This document shows, in pieces, positions 24,726 to 33,216 of a stretch of 41,682 bases of DNA. Location: the NCBI RefSeq assembly GCF_003992115.1, contig NZ_RQUX01000022.1, positions 1 to 41,682 on the forward strand, in the 5' to 3' direction. The notes under the pieces were generated by a model. That model was not told where the DNA came from. It was given only the letters and a program-made list of their open reading frames with translations, and made no database searches. Positions within the stretch are counted from its first letter, which is position 1, and every line of letters begins with the position of its first letter. This DNA comes from Veillonella ratti (lineage in GTDB: Bacteria; Bacillota; Negativicutes; Veillonellales; Veillonellaceae). A program made the position numbers and the translations under genes.

Positions 24726-25454
24726 TTAAAATACCAATAACAATCCGCCAATGCCCAATAGTACAACGCCTTGAATACGGTTCAACATACGTTGCGATTT
24801 AGGCCCTTGATTTAAGAAACCGCGAAGTTTACCGGCACAAAGAGCGATGATCGAGAATAAGATGAATGCTTGTAGACTGAAAACGGCACCGAGCATGGCA
24901 ATGGCAAGGCCCGGTGATTCATTATTAGGAGCCACGAATTGAGGCAGGAAGGCGAGGAAGAACAGCAGCACTTTCGGATTCAAGATGTTCATAATGAGAC
25001 CTTTGCGGTAGATGGCGAAGGCTGATGATTCACCGTTTGAAGCTTGCCTTGATGTTTCATCGCTTGAAGCTTGGCTGGATGTTTCATTGCTGGATACGCT
25101 GTTTGTTGCGCTGTTTGAACCGGCAGCAGTAGCTTGACCGGATGCTTCTTCAGTCGGTTGCGCATCCGCAACTTTAGCTGTAAACGCGCCATAGGCAAGG
25201 TAGAAAAGATAGGCGGCACCGACATATTTTAAGGCTGCAAAGGCGATTGGTGAGCTTTTAACCAGCGCGGCTACCCCTAAGATAACGAGGCAAGTGTGAA
25301 AGACAATGCCCGAGGCGAGACCGGCTGCTAGCGTAATGCCGGCTCTGGCACCGTCGGCGAGGCTTTTTGTTAAAAGATATAAATTATCGGGACCCGGAGC
25401 CAGGGTTAAGAGTATTGATGATACTAAAAAGTAAGGAAATAAGGCTAAATCCAT
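24726..25454 (-). CDS. LysE/RhtB-family amino acid exporter with an enlarged loop
   Basis: Inner-membrane exporter of amino acids or related metabolites; substrate unknown. The N-terminus has the family motif LTLAPGPDNLYLLTKSLADGARAGI and hydrophobic segments at about 6-28, 40-62, 68-92, 157-175, 182-204 and 222-242. At 242 residues it is longer than the usual 205 or so. The extra length is a Ser/Thr/Ala/Gln-rich low-complexity stretch at about residues 97-143 between helices three and four, encoded in part by a 27-bp tandem repeat. This loop should not block transport. GGGAG precedes the ATG. It stands alone between terminators. Confidence 0.92.
   Translation of the reverse strand: MDLALFPYFLVSSILLTLAPGPDNLYLLTKSLADGARAGITLAAGLASGIVFHTCLVILGVAALVKSSPIAFAALKYVGAAYLFYLAYGAFTAKVADAQPTEEASGQATAAGSNSATNSVSSNETSSQASSDETSRQASNGESSAFAIYRKGLIMNILNPKVLLFFLAFLPQFVAPNNESPGLAIAMLGAVFSLQAFILFSIIALCAGKLRGFLNQGPKSQRMLNRIQGVVLLGIGGLLLVF
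25024..25104. repeat. 27-bp in-frame tandem repeat in the exporter gene
   Basis: Three units at 25024-25050, 25051-25077 and 25078-25104 share GATGTTTCAT.GCTTGAAGCT in plus-strand orientation and encode nine-residue Ser/Thr/Gln repeats (SSNETSSQA, SSDETSRQA, SNGESSAF). Confidence 0.85.
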
Positions 25455-25594
25455 ATAGAGTAACTCCCTTCAATCGGTCAATGCATACAGTCAGTATAAC
25501 ATATTATTTTCAAAACTCGCCACAGAAGAAAAAACGCAGAATCACACGATTTTCAAAATCATAGTAATAAAATAGGAATTTTAACCCGGAAACC

Positions 25595-25623
25595 TTGACA
25601 AACCATTTCCGGTACACTACCAT
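25595..25623 (+). promoter_or_regulatory. Promoter of the M20 amidohydrolase gene
   Basis: TTGACA (25595-25600), 17-bp spacer, TACCAT (25618-25623). The transcript would start about 20 bp before the start codon, which argues against an upstream TTG start at 25595. Confidence 0.6.
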
Positions 25624-25651
25624 GAAAACAAAGAGATTGGGAGGCGAATGT

Positions 25652-26842
25652 ATGAATTCAACTGAAATAAAAAAATTACAAGAAGAATATACGAAGGATA
25701 TTATTGCGTGGCGCCGCCATTTGCACCAATATCCGGAAATTAGTTTTGAAGAACAGGAAACGACTAAATATTTAGCCGGTGAACTGGATAAATTGGGTAT
25801 TCCGTATGTGATAAATCCTGAAAAAAATACGGGTATTGTGGCCTGGATTGAAGGGCCTCAAAAGGGCAAAACGATTATGCTTCGCGCCGATATTGATGCG
25901 CTTACCGTTGATGAACAGACCGGGTATGACTTCGCGTCCAAACATGACGGTAAGATGCACGCCTGCGGTCACGATGCGCATATGGCCATTTTATTGGGCG
26001 CCGCTAAAATGTTGAAAACTTTGCAGGACAAAATCAAAGGCAAGGTGTTCCTCGTATTCCAGCCGGCCGAAGAAAGCGGCGAAGGTGCTAAATACATGAA
26101 ACAGTTCGGTACCTGGTTTGAAGAAACGGACAGTGTGTTCGGGGCTCATATTTGGATTGATTTGCCGGTTGGCAAGATTTCCGTGGAAGCGGGTGAACGC
26201 ATGGCGGCAGCCCTTGAAATCGGTATCGACATTGAAGGCAAGGGCGGTCATGGGGCACAGCCTCATTTGACAGTGGATGCCACCGTGGTAGCTTCGGCCA
26301 TCGTGATGAATTTGCAGACCATCGTGTCTCGTCATTTCAGCCCACTTGATTCCGTGGTACTCACCATCGGTAAGATGACCAGTGGTACGCGCTATAATGT
26401 TATTTCCGGATCCGCTCGTTTGGAAGGCACCGCTCGTTACTTCAAACATGCCATCGGCGATGATTTGAAACAGACGATGACTCACATGGTCAATGAAACA
26501 GCTGCCGCCTACGGGGCTACGGCGAAGGTAACCTTCCGACAAATGGTACCGCCGACGATTAATGATCCGGCCAGCTCGGAACTCGCTCATCGCGTAGGTG
26601 CTGAACTCGTTGGTGAAGACAATGTAGTCTTGATGGAAAAAACAATGGCCGGCGAAGACTTTGCTTATTATTTGGAAGAAAAACCGGGTTGCTTTGCTTT
26701 CTTCGGTATTGCCAATCCTGAAATTGATGCGGTTCATTCCCATCACAGTAACTTTTTCAAAATTGATGAACGCGCATTGCCAATCGGCTCCGCCATGTAC
26801 GCCCAATATGCGTTGCAATGGTTGGAAGAACATGCCGAATAA
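25652..26842 (+). CDS. M20D-family amidohydrolase (N-acyl amino acid/hippurate hydrolase type)
   Basis: Cytosolic dinuclear metal amidohydrolase that releases a free amino acid or aromatic acid from an N-acyl or amide conjugate; the exact substrate cannot be read from sequence. The start is ATG 25652 (MNSTEIKKL) after GGGAGG. Family motifs: WRRHLHQYPEISFEE (about 20-34), LRADIDAL, MHACGHDAHM with metal ligands Cys105 and His107, QPAEESGEGAKYM, the dimerisation domain starting EIGIDIEGKGGHGAQPH, MAGEDFAYYLEEKPG and HSHHSNFF. Length, 396 residues, is normal. It is followed by a bidirectional terminator and is not part of the purine cluster. Confidence 0.93.
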   Translation: MNSTEIKKLQEEYTKDIIAWRRHLHQYPEISFEEQETTKYLAGELDKLGIPYVINPEKNTGIVAWIEGPQKGKTIMLRADIDALTVDEQTGYDFASKHDGKMHACGHDAHMAILLGAAKMLKTLQDKIKGKVFLVFQPAEESGEGAKYMKQFGTWFEETDSVFGAHIWIDLPVGKISVEAGERMAAALEIGIDIEGKGGHGAQPHLTVDATVVASAIVMNLQTIVSRHFSPLDSVVLTIGKMTSGTRYNVISGSARLEGTARYFKHAIGDDLKQTMTHMVNETAAAYGATAKVTFRQMVPPTINDPASSELAHRVGAELVGEDNVVLMEKTMAGEDFAYYLEEKPGCFAFFGIANPEIDAVHSHHSNFFKIDERALPIGSAMYAQYALQWLEEHAE

Positions 26843-26966
26843 TATGACAAAATAGTCTTGCGTTGCCAACAGGTTGCTGAGAAGTAATTTTGACAGTTGC
26901 AAGGTCTATGTTAGATTTTGCGAGGTAATCTGTTTAAATAAAACGAATACGGTTTGATTAAATAAT

Positions 26967-27007
26967 AAAAACGCTGTAACCGAAACTAATCGGTTACAGC
27001 GTTTTTT
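26967..27007. terminator. Bidirectional terminator
   Basis: AAAAACGCTGTAACCGA pairs with TCGGTTACAGCGTTTTT around a 6-nt loop, T-run on both strands. It separates the M20 gene from the converging YihY gene, whose stop is 19 bp away. Confidence 0.93.
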
Positions 27008-27025
27008 GCGTTTTTATAGTTTATG

Positions 27026-28012
27026 TTACTCTTTGTTCTTTTCTAATTTTTTCTTTTTTTCAAGCTCTTTCTGCTCTTTTTCTTCCTGCTCCTCTTTGTT
27101 GAGTTGCTCGATTTGTTCCATTTTAAGTTTAACTGCTTCCGCTTTTAACTCAGCGTCGAAGGAACGGTCACGCACGATTTCGGCACTGAGCAGGATGACC
27201 TGGACGGACCAGTTAATCCACACGAAGAGGATCATGATACCAACCAGTGGGCCGTATGTGGAGGAACTGCCTGCAAAATTCGTAACATAGAAGCGATAGC
27301 CGTAGGTAAGGGCTAACCAAAGAATCGTAGCTAAGAGGCCGCCAGCGAAGGAGCGTTTCCAAGAGATAAGCTTGTTGATGCTTTCTTTGGTAGCTTCAGG
27401 CGTGTCCTTGTCAGTTTCTTTGCGCGGTGCATAGTGGTAAAACAAGGTGAGCACAAGGGTAAAAGAGATCAACGGCAATAAGGTAGCCGCCATAGTGGCG
27501 AGGCTGACAATTTCTTTAGGAATAAAGATGAAGCGCTGCATTACCTGTAAGAAGGCCGGGCCATACACCGAAAGGATAAGACCTAAGAGACCGGTTACGG
27601 TACCGATAATGGTGAAGAAGAACGCCTTGCTGTACATCTTAATCATGCCTTCTTCCACATGGTCGAGGCCGAGCATGGTGTTAAGGGCGTTAATTAAGGC
27701 GCGCGTACCAGCCGACATGGTCCAAAAGGCGGTAATAATACCGATGGAGAACAACGTACCGCTCTGATTTTTGGCTAAGTCATCAATCAGGTTTGACAGG
27801 GTATGTTGTGAATCCGGTGGTAAGAGCGCCAGAAATTGATCGAGGATATCCATATTTTGACTGAGAAATACGGAAATAGCTGTTAAAGCAATAATTAAGA
27901 AGGGCACTATGGATAAAATAATATAGTACGTTGCTTCGGCGGATAAGCGTCCGATATTGTGCTCGCTGTAATCCTTGGCAACGCGCTTTGCCCCATTAAT
28001 AAAAGACTTCAT
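27026..28012 (-). CDS. YihY/BrkB-family inner-membrane protein
   Basis: Membrane protein of the family once called RNase BN; that enzymatic role was later withdrawn and its function is unsettled. It has 328 residues with about six hydrophobic segments. Family marks are RLSAEATYYIILSIVPFLIIALTAI (about 22-46), ISKLLSWKR-like SINKLISWKRSFAGGLLATILWLALTYGYRFYV and YGPLVGIMILFVWINWSVQVILLSAEI. The last 50 residues are a highly charged Glu/Lys coiled coil, longer than in many relatives, probably cytoplasmic. ACTCC on the plus strand marks its AGGAG site. It is divergent from the purine cluster regulator with a 408-bp spacer. Confidence 0.93.
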   Translation of the reverse strand: MKSFINGAKRVAKDYSEHNIGRLSAEATYYIILSIVPFLIIALTAISVFLSQNMDILDQFLALLPPDSQHTLSNLIDDLAKNQSGTLFSIGIITAFWTMSAGTRALINALNTMLGLDHVEEGMIKMYSKAFFFTIIGTVTGLLGLILSVYGPAFLQVMQRFIFIPKEIVSLATMAATLLPLISFTLVLTLFYHYAPRKETDKDTPEATKESINKLISWKRSFAGGLLATILWLALTYGYRFYVTNFAGSSSTYGPLVGIMILFVWINWSVQVILLSAEIVRDRSFDAELKAEAVKLKMEQIEQLNKEEQEEKEQKELEKKKKLEKNKE

Positions 28013-28420
28013 AGTTATTAACTCCTTATAAATAATTTCGTTTATCGTTGGTCGATATATGGCAAAAGCCGATGTATCTATATATTAGATTTTATCGATA
28101 TACTTATTTATAACATATTTTCGAAGAAAATTATAGTGTTTAGATGAAAATAGATAAATTATAAATAACTCTAATTATTTTATTTTTAACAGTTGCATAT
28201 TTTGAATTGTTATGATACTATTTAATCATAGAAACAAAACAAATTGTTAGGCTGACAGAAAATTAGTTAGCATAATAGAATTTGGAAATGAAGAATGAAT
28301 AATCAAAATGACGGTGGAAGTTGATGTTTAGGTCATTCAGTTTGAATAGGACATTGGTTGGGACACCAAACAGTTAGTTTGTATGACGCCAAGATGCGTG
28401 AAAGGTGAGGGGCGGTTTTT
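28013..28420. other. Spacer between yihY and the purine cluster
   Basis: A 408-bp AT-rich divergent region. A plausible plus-strand promoter is TTGCAT (28193-28198), 17 bp, TACTAT (28216-28221), which would give a leader of roughly 190 nt with a small hairpin TTGGT/ACCAA at 28354-28369. I see no known riboswitch in the leader. Confidence 0.55.
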
Positions 28421-29116
28421 ATGAAAAATGAATTGGAAAATTTGAAACAAATTGCTCACGGGTTAGCTCAGCAGTTTGGCGAAACTTGTGAAATTGTAAT
28501 TCACGACGTACGCACGCCGGAAATGGAAGGTACCGTTGTTTGTATTGAAAACGGCGAGATATCTAATAGAAAGTTAGGTGACGGACCGTCCCACGTGGTG
28601 CTCGATGCGCTTAAGAATGACGGCAAAGATTTAGAAGACCGATACGGTTATTTAACCAAAACCAAAGATGGTCGCGTTTTTCGCTCCAGTACCATGTACA
28701 TGCGTGATGATAAAGGGCAAATTACGTATGTGTTCTGTATTAATTCAGACATTACGAATTTGATTCATTTGCAGCAAATGGTAAATCAACTCACGGAACC
28801 TGTGGGGATCGCGACGGGCAACTCGGCAAGTAAAGAAGCCGACGGGGCTGAACGAATTACGACAAGTGTAACCGATTTGCTGGATGATTTAATTGAGCAG
28901 GCGGTGGCTAAGGTAGGTAAGCCGGCCCAGCTTATGACGAAGGCTGAACGGTGTGAAGCTTTGAAGTATCTAAATGATGCGGGCGCCTTTTTAATATCCA
29001 AAGCGGCCGACAAAATCGGGGAATACTTCGGCATTTCAAGATTTACTTTATACAGCGATTTAAACGTTGTTAAAGATAAAGAGAAGGAAGAGCAGGTAAA
29101 AGCGAAAGCTAAATAA
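28421..29116 (+). CDS. YheO/DauR-like PAS-HTH transcriptional regulator
   Basis: Cytosolic regulator of 231 residues. The N-terminal YheO-type PAS domain (about 1-118) starts LKQIAHGLAQQFGETCEIVIHDVRTPEMEGTVVCIENGEISNRKLG and contains RVFRSSTMYMRDDKGQITYVFCINSDIT. After a linker, the C-terminal helix-turn-helix (about 160-222) reads MTKAERCEALKYLNDAGAFLISKAADKIGEYFGISRFTLYSDLN. Relatives such as DauR control amino-acid catabolism. It is first in the same-strand purine cluster, 123 bp before ygeX, so it is the best candidate for its regulator, with a purine or a pathway intermediate as possible ligand (inference). Ribosome-binding site GTGAGGGG. Confidence 0.88.
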   Translation: MKNELENLKQIAHGLAQQFGETCEIVIHDVRTPEMEGTVVCIENGEISNRKLGDGPSHVVLDALKNDGKDLEDRYGYLTKTKDGRVFRSSTMYMRDDKGQITYVFCINSDITNLIHLQQMVNQLTEPVGIATGNSASKEADGAERITTSVTDLLDDLIEQAVAKVGKPAQLMTKAERCEALKYLNDAGAFLISKAADKIGEYFGISRFTLYSDLNVVKDKEKEEQVKAKAK

Positions 29117-29239
29117 TGGGGACATAAACATCGGTTACGGTGCCGGCTGATTTACTCACTTAGAAATAATCAGCCTGACAATTTGTAAGCCGATACACAT
29201 AGGATCGATTTAGAGGTTAGTAGGTATGGGAGGTATAAC

Positions 29240-30445
29240 ATGGATTCGTTGAAGTGGCAAGTTAATACATTACCTAAGGGTAATGATGATAATTTAGCTA
29301 TCATGTCGGTGGCGGAAGCCAAAAAAGCCCGCGCGTTTCATCAGAGTTTTCCACAGTATGAAACAACACCGTTAACGCAGTTGCCGCAGTTAGCCAGATT
29401 CTGGGGCTTGGGTAGCCTTTTTGTCAAAGATGAATCATATCGTTTCGGCTTAAATGCCTTTAAGGTATTGGGCGGTTCGTATTCGATGGTCAAATATGTG
29501 GCACAGCAGCTCCATAAAGACGTATCGGATTTGCCATATAGCGTAATGACATCCAAAGAGTTACACGAACAAATGCCGGAGATTACGTTCTTTACGGCTA
29601 CCGACGGTAACCATGGTCGAGGAGTGGCCTGGTCAGCTCGTCAATTAGGTCAAAAAGCCGTTGTATTTATGCCGAAGGGCACGACCAAATCTCGCTTGGA
29701 ACATATTCAGCGCGAAGGTGCTACCGTAACCATTGAAGAGCTCAATTATGATGATTGTGTGCGCAAAGCGGTGGCAGAAGCGGCTAAGGTAAAAAACGGC
29801 GTCGTTGTGCAGGATACAGCCTGGGAAGGGTATGAAGAGGTGCCAAGCTGGATTATGCAAGGCTACGGCACGATGGCCTTAGAAGCGGGTGAACAATTGG
29901 CGACGGCCGGAGCTGTGCCGACTCACATTTTTGTTCAAGCCGGGGTAGGCTCGTTAGCCGGTGCCGTTACAGGCTATTTTAGAAACTTATATAAAAATGA
30001 GGCGCAACAGCCGAAAATTATCGTGGTGGAAGCTCAAGCGGCCGATTGCTTATATCAAGGGGCGGTAGCCGGCGATGGTAAACCGCGTATAGTGGGCGGT
30101 GATTTGCAGACGATTATGGCCGGTCTTGCTTGCGGCGAACCGAATACGATAAGTTGGGAAATTTTACGAAATCACGCCGATGTGTTCGTGTCCGCACCGG
30201 ATTGGGTAGCCGAGTGGGGCATGCGCATCAGTGCAGCACCGATAAAAGGCGATACGCCGATTACATCCGGTGAGTCCGGCGCGGCACCGTTGGGGACGGT
30301 AGCGGCCATTATGACTTGTCCGGAATATAAAGAGTTAAAAGACATCCTAGGTTTGGACGAAACATCGAGGGTATTATGTTTCTCCACCGAAGGTGACACC
30401 GATCCGATTCGCTATAAAGACATCGTTTGGTACGGTAAAAAATAA
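29240..30445 (+). CDS. ygeX: 2,3-diaminopropionate ammonia-lyase
   Basis: PLP enzyme of fold type II that splits 2,3-diaminopropionate into pyruvate and two ammonia. The 401 residues align with E. coli YgeX over the full length. The PLP lysine is Lys75 in RFGLNAFKVLGGSYS; Asp122 in TATDGNHGRGVAWSARQLG and the Asp of VVQDTAWEGYEEVP match the catalytic acids; QAGVGSLAGAV is the phosphate-binding loop. GGGAGG precedes the ATG. In the cluster it is the last carbon step, giving pyruvate for lactate or short-chain fatty acid formation. Confidence 0.95.
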   Translation: MDSLKWQVNTLPKGNDDNLAIMSVAEAKKARAFHQSFPQYETTPLTQLPQLARFWGLGSLFVKDESYRFGLNAFKVLGGSYSMVKYVAQQLHKDVSDLPYSVMTSKELHEQMPEITFFTATDGNHGRGVAWSARQLGQKAVVFMPKGTTKSRLEHIQREGATVTIEELNYDDCVRKAVAEAAKVKNGVVVQDTAWEGYEEVPSWIMQGYGTMALEAGEQLATAGAVPTHIFVQAGVGSLAGAVTGYFRNLYKNEAQQPKIIVVEAQAADCLYQGAVAGDGKPRIVGGDLQTIMAGLACGEPNTISWEILRNHADVFVSAPDWVAEWGMRISAAPIKGDTPITSGESGAAPLGTVAAIMTCPEYKELKDILGLDETSRVLCFSTEGDTDPIRYKDIVWYGKK

Positions 30446-30448
30446 GGG

Positions 30449-30534
30449 AATCAATTAATTGATTTTGGTGAGAATGCGTAGAACTTAGGTTAATCAATTA
30501 AATGATTATAAGTAAGAATGTGTAGGTATTGAGG
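30449..30534. repeat. 43-bp direct repeat with palindromic cores
   Basis: Copy 1 (30449-30491) begins with the perfect palindrome AATCAATTAATTGATT; copy 2 (30492-30534) begins with the near-perfect AATCAATTAAATGATT. Both continue with related GTGAGAATGCGTAG/GTAAGAATGTGTAG sequence. It fills the spacer before ygeY. It could be a pair of binding sites or a spacer repeat. Confidence 0.8.
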
Positions 30535-30544
30535 AGGTTGTATT

Positions 30545-31855
30545 ATGGATTTTGAAGCTATCAAAAAAGCAGCGCAGAGCTATGAAGCGGCTATGACGAA
30601 ATGTTTGCGTGACATCGTGGCAATTCCCGGTGAAAGTGCTGATGAAAAAGGCCATGCCGATCGCATTGCGGAAGAAATGCGAGCCGTAGGTTTTGATGAA
30701 GTGCTGATTGATCCGCAAGGGAACGTGTTGGGCTATATGGGAAGCGGTAAAACGTTAATCGCTTATGATGCTCATATTGATACCGTTGGTATCGGCAATC
30801 GTGAAAACTGGACATTTGATCCTTATGAAGGCTTTGAATCGGCTACCGAAATCGGCGGTCGCGGTGTATCGGACCAGTTGGGTGGTATCGTTTCCGCCAT
30901 TTACGGTGCTAAAATCATGAAAGACTTAGGCCTTTTGAACGACAAATACCGCGTACTCGTAACCGGTACCGTTCAGGAAGAAGACTGTGACGGCCTTTGC
31001 TGGGAATACATGATTAAAGAAAGCAAAATTCACCCTGAATTTGTAGTATCTACGGAACCTACGGACGGCGGTATCTATCGCGGTCAACGAGGACGTATGG
31101 AAATCCGCATCGACGTAAAAGGCGTTTCCTGCCACGGCTCCGCACCGGAACGTGGTGACAATGCGATTTATAAAATGGCCGATATTTTACAAGATATCAG
31201 AGCCCTTAATGAAAACGATGCGGCCGCTGAAACGAAGATTAAAGGCCTCGTAAAAATGCTCGACAAAGAATATAACGATCAGTGGGAAGAAGCGCAATTC
31301 CTTGGTCGCGGCACCGTTACCGCTTCGGAAATCTTCTTCACATCCCCAAGTCGTTGCGCCGTAGCTGACTCTTGTGCCGTATCCTTGGACCGCCGCATGA
31401 CAGCCGGTGAAACTTGGGAAAGCTGCCTTGATGAAATCAGAGCATTACCGGCCGTACAGAAATACGGCGATGATGTGACCGTATCCATGTACCAATATGA
31501 TCGTCCATCGTACACAGGACTCGTATATCCGATTGAATGCTATTTCCCAACCTGGGTTATTCCTAAAGACCACAAGGTAACGGTTGCTCTCGAAGAAGCG
31601 TATAAAGGCTTATACGGCACGGAACGTATCGGCGACAGCACGACTGTTGAAATGCGTAAAGCACGTCCGTTGACGGATAAATGGACATTCTCCACTAACG
31701 GCGTTTCCATTATGGGGCGTAACGGCATTCCATGTATCGGTTTTGGTCCGGGCGCGGAAGCACAGGCTCATGCACCGAATGAAAAAACTTGGAAGCAGGA
31801 TCTCGTAACCTGTGCCGCTGTATATGCAGCTTTGCCAACTATGTATTGTAAATAA
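30545..31855 (+). CDS. ygeY: YgeY, M20-family hydrolase of the purine/urate pathway
   Basis: Zinc-dependent M20 peptidase-like hydrolase, 436 residues, full length relative to E. coli YgeY. Metal-site motifs: [14 protein letters not shown] (about 75-88), [39 protein letters not shown] and [17 protein letters not shown] near the end; the lid domain contains [19 protein letters not shown]. In current models it removes the remaining ureido/carbamoyl group to give 2,3-diaminopropionate, the YgeX substrate (inferred). Older annotations call it a selenium-metabolism hydrolase or an arginine/ornithine deacetylase-like protein. AGGAGG precedes the start. Confidence 0.92.
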   Translation: MDFEAIKKAAQSYEAAMTKCLRDIVAIPGESADEKGHADRIAEEMRAVGFDEVLIDPQGNVLGYMGSGKTLIAYDAHIDTVGIGNRENWTFDPYEGFESATEIGGRGVSDQLGGIVSAIYGAKIMKDLGLLNDKYRVLVTGTVQEEDCDGLCWEYMIKESKIHPEFVVSTEPTDGGIYRGQRGRMEIRIDVKGVSCHGSAPERGDNAIYKMADILQDIRALNENDAAAETKIKGLVKMLDKEYNDQWEEAQFLGRGTVTASEIFFTSPSRCAVADSCAVSLDRRMTAGETWESCLDEIRALPAVQKYGDDVTVSMYQYDRPSYTGLVYPIECYFPTWVIPKDHKVTVALEEAYKGLYGTERIGDSTTVEMRKARPLTDKWTFSTNGVSIMGRNGIPCIGFGPGAEAQAHAPNEKTWKQDLVTCAAVYAALPTMYCK

Positions 31856-31864
31856 CAGTAGTGA

Positions 31865-31910
31865 ATATCGGTACGAGTTTAGCATAAGATTTTAGGGAGT
31901 GTACCGATAT
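31865..31910. other. Inverted repeat between ygeY and ygeW
   Basis: Perfect 10-bp arms ATATCGGTAC (31865-31874) and GTACCGATAT (31901-31910) around 26 bases, no T run. It may form an mRNA hairpin that protects or processes the message. Confidence 0.55.
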
Positions 31911-31938
31911 AGCCGTGTGATAGGAAAGGGATAGTATC

Positions 31939-33132
31939 ATGACAGATTTCAATAAAGTAGTTAGTGAATTAGCCAAATTGGATTGTAAAAATATGTTCGG
32001 CGAGGATTTCTTCCTTACCTGGGAAAAAAGTGATGATGAACTGAAAGCCGTTTGGGCCGTAGCTGATGCGCTTCGTGCTTTGCGTGAACAGAATATCTCC
32101 ACTAAAGTGTTTGACAGCGGTCTCGGCATCTCCTTATTCCGTGATAATTCGACGCGTACACGCTTCTCCTTCGCCTCCGCTTGTAACCTCTTGGGCCTTG
32201 AAGTACAGGATCTCGATGAAGGTAAATCGCAGATTGCCCATGGTGAAACGGTTCGTGAAACGGCCAACATGGTATCCTTCATGGCCGATGTAATCGGTAT
32301 TCGCGATGATATGTACATCGGCAAAGGCAATGCGTATATGCATGCCGTGTCTGATGCGGTTAAAGAAGGTTTTGAAGACGGCGTGTTGGAACAGCGTCCG
32401 AATCTTGTAAATTTACAGTGCGATATCGACCATCCGACTCAGGTTATGGCTGATGCGGCACATATTATTAAAGAATTCGGCGGTATTGAAAACTTAAAGG
32501 GCAAAAAAGTGGCTATGACTTGGGCTTATTCCCCATCTTACGGCAAACCTTTATCCGTACCGCAAGGGGTTATCGGCTTATTCACGCGCCTCGGTATGGA
32601 AGTTGTTTTGGCTCATCCGGAAGGCTATGAAGTAATGCCGGAAGTAGAAGAAGTGGCTAAGAAAAATGCAGCTGCATCGGGCGGTTCTTTTAAAAAGACC
32701 CATGATATGAAAGAAGCCTTCAAAGACGCTGATATTGTATATCCTAAGAGCTGGGCACCGTTCGCTGCCATGGAAAAACGCACTAAATTATATGGCGACG
32801 GCGATTTAGAAGGAATTGATACCTTAGAAAAAGAATTATTACAACAGAACGCTAATCATAAAGATTGGGCTTGCACCGAAGAAATGATGAAGCTCACTAA
32901 AGACGGCAAAGCCTTATACTTACACTGCTTACCGGCTGACATTACCGGCGTAAGCTGTGAAACCGGCGAAGTAGACGCCACTGTATTTGACCGCTATCGT
33001 GTACCGCTTTACAAAGAAGCAAGCTATAAACCATACGTGATTGCCGCTATGATTTTCCTTAGCAAATTCAAAGACCCTGTACAAAAATTGAAAGATTTGC
33101 AGGCCAAAGGTAAAGCGCGCATCGATCGTTAA
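31939..33132 (+). CDS. ygeW: Knotted carbamoyltransferase YgeW
   Basis: Member of the aspartate/ornithine carbamoyltransferase superfamily, of the YgeW type. The carbamoyl phosphate loop is FRDNSTRTRFSF with Ser71-Thr-Arg-Thr-Arg75; further marks are SQIAHGETVRETANMVSFMADVIGIRDD, the MTWAYSPSYGKPLSVPQGVIG stretch and the LHCLPADITGVSCETGEVD signature. Length 397 residues matches E. coli YgeW. In the purine pathway it probably works in reverse, phosphorolysing a ureido-amino acid such as 2,3-diureidopropionate to carbamoyl phosphate (inference from family work). It is next to a carbamate kinase, which would turn that into ATP. Confidence 0.95.
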   Translation: MTDFNKVVSELAKLDCKNMFGEDFFLTWEKSDDELKAVWAVADALRALREQNISTKVFDSGLGISLFRDNSTRTRFSFASACNLLGLEVQDLDEGKSQIAHGETVRETANMVSFMADVIGIRDDMYIGKGNAYMHAVSDAVKEGFEDGVLEQRPNLVNLQCDIDHPTQVMADAAHIIKEFGGIENLKGKKVAMTWAYSPSYGKPLSVPQGVIGLFTRLGMEVVLAHPEGYEVMPEVEEVAKKNAAASGGSFKKTHDMKEAFKDADIVYPKSWAPFAAMEKRTKLYGDGDLEGIDTLEKELLQQNANHKDWACTEEMMKLTKDGKALYLHCLPADITGVSCETGEVDATVFDRYRVPLYKEASYKPYVIAAMIFLSKFKDPVQKLKDLQAKGKARIDR

Positions 33133-33144
33133 TTGGGAGCATAG

Positions 33145-33188
33145 GTACTGCGGCTATAGGGGCGCGAAGCTATCCTATAGCCCGGTAC
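33145..33188. other. Hairpin between ygeW and carbamate kinase
   Basis: GGCTATAGG (33152-33160) pairs with CCTATAGCC (33174-33182), with outer GTAC/GTAC arms (33145-33148, 33185-33188). There is no T run, so it is more likely a message-stability or attenuation hairpin than a terminator. Confidence 0.55.
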
Positions 33189-33216
33189 TAAGGTATAAGT
33201 TTCAGAGGTATACAGT

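Noticed and set aside
28228-28420. Purine riboswitch in the leader of the purine cluster
   Set aside because: I could not find the conserved three-way junction or the loop sequences of the purine aptamer; only a small hairpin is seen.
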